A stretch of 5,690 bases of DNA from Gammaproteobacteria bacterium (GTDB taxonomy: Bacteria; Pseudomonadota; Gammaproteobacteria; Pseudomonadales; Azotimanducaceae): positions 2,499 to 8,188 of the forward strand of contig PAMR01000023.1 of assembly GCA_002708205.1 (NCBI GenBank). The letters are read 5' to 3'. This document shows, in pieces, positions 5,419-5,690 of the stretch. The notes under the pieces were generated by a model. The model saw only the letters and a program-made list of their open reading frames with translations. It ran no database searches and was not told the DNA's origin. The first letter of the stretch is position 1. Each line of letters opens with the position of its first letter. Position numbers and translations under genes: made by a program.

Positions 5419-5690
5419 ACAAAGTAGTTTGCTTCTACAAATCACGATCTTCTTTTCTATAACACTGAGCAGTGTAATCCTGCTCGCAGCAAACTCTCTT
5501 AAAGAACAAGGACTAAGGATAGAAGCGGATGGGATTAGAGGCAAAATAGGCGAACAGGCACTAGCCGAAGGATCGGTATCACTAGAACAAGGAACAATTC
5601 AATTGCAAGCAGCTTCTATGCATATCGATTGGGATGAAAAGGACATAAGTCTTGTAACAGCCACAGGCAGTCCAGTCAAAATAGAGAAAA
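5405..5690 (+). CDS. lptA: LPS transport periplasmic protein LptA, 5' part
   Basis: LptA is the periplasmic protein that oligomerises into the beta-jellyroll bridge carrying LPS from LptC to the outer-membrane LptDE complex. Only the first 95 codons are in the window; the frame is open at the right edge. Residues 1-29 look like a Sec signal peptide: K5, a hydrophobic core at about 9-28, and likely cleavage after the Ala pair at 28-29. The mature part matches the OstA/LptA repeat: LRIEADGI (37-44), AEGSVSLEQG (54-63), IQLQA then MHIDWD (65-77) and ATGSPVKI (86-93). The start overlaps the lptC end by 14 bp and has AGGA 8 nt upstream. lptB would be expected next, beyond the window. Confidence 0.92.
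   Translation, partial: MPWNKQSSLLLQITIFFSITLSSVILLAANSLKEQGLRIEADGIRGKIGEQALAEGSVSLEQGTIQLQAASMHIDWDEKDISLVTATGSPVKIEK

Noticed and set aside
4837..5544. Minus-strand frames of 60, 69 and 68 codons over lptC and lptA
   Set aside because: They are antisense to well-supported Lpt genes and have no recognisable domain.

Overview
The window looks like a chromosomal segment of a gammaproteobacterium (species not identifiable). The evidence is the gene set: ZapE, HisD, an IbaG-type BolA protein, a YrbG-type antiporter, KdsC, LptC and LptA. This is the E. coli/Pseudomonas-type envelope-biogenesis neighbourhood. The DNA is AT-leaning, and initiation at TTG or GTG is common among the minus-strand genes.

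Left half, minus strand (40-2880): ibaG and hisD form a tight pair, 9 bp apart, and the hisD ribosome binding site overlaps the ibaG stop codon. zapE follows after a 177-bp gap that holds a candidate promoter of its own. A 10-bp tandem duplication sits at the very left edge, beyond the zapE stop.

Centre (2881-3338): a 458-bp divergent intergenic region with no convincing gene. It is rich in inverted repeats: a perfect 7-1-7 palindrome, a terminator-like hairpin, and 10-bp and 8-bp palindromes.

Right half, plus strand (3339-5690): yrbG, kdsC, lptC and lptA are packed head to tail with a 14-bp gap and then two overlaps. lptA is cut by the right edge. KdsC makes Kdo for the LPS inner core. LptC and LptA are the inner-membrane and periplasmic parts of the bridge that carries LPS to the outer membrane, so this arm is an LPS synthesis and export operon led by a cation/calcium exchanger.

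The main point of interest is what is missing. Compared with the usual gamma layout (hisD-hisG-murA-ibaG-mlaBCDEF diverging from yrbG-kdsD-kdsC-lptCAB), three blocks are absent while the flanking order and strands are kept: hisG plus murA, mlaB to mlaF, and kdsD. The second notable point is that HisD has Gly in place of a normally conserved NAD-contacting Asn. I saw no CRISPR array, RNA gene, insertion sequence or clearly new multi-gene system.
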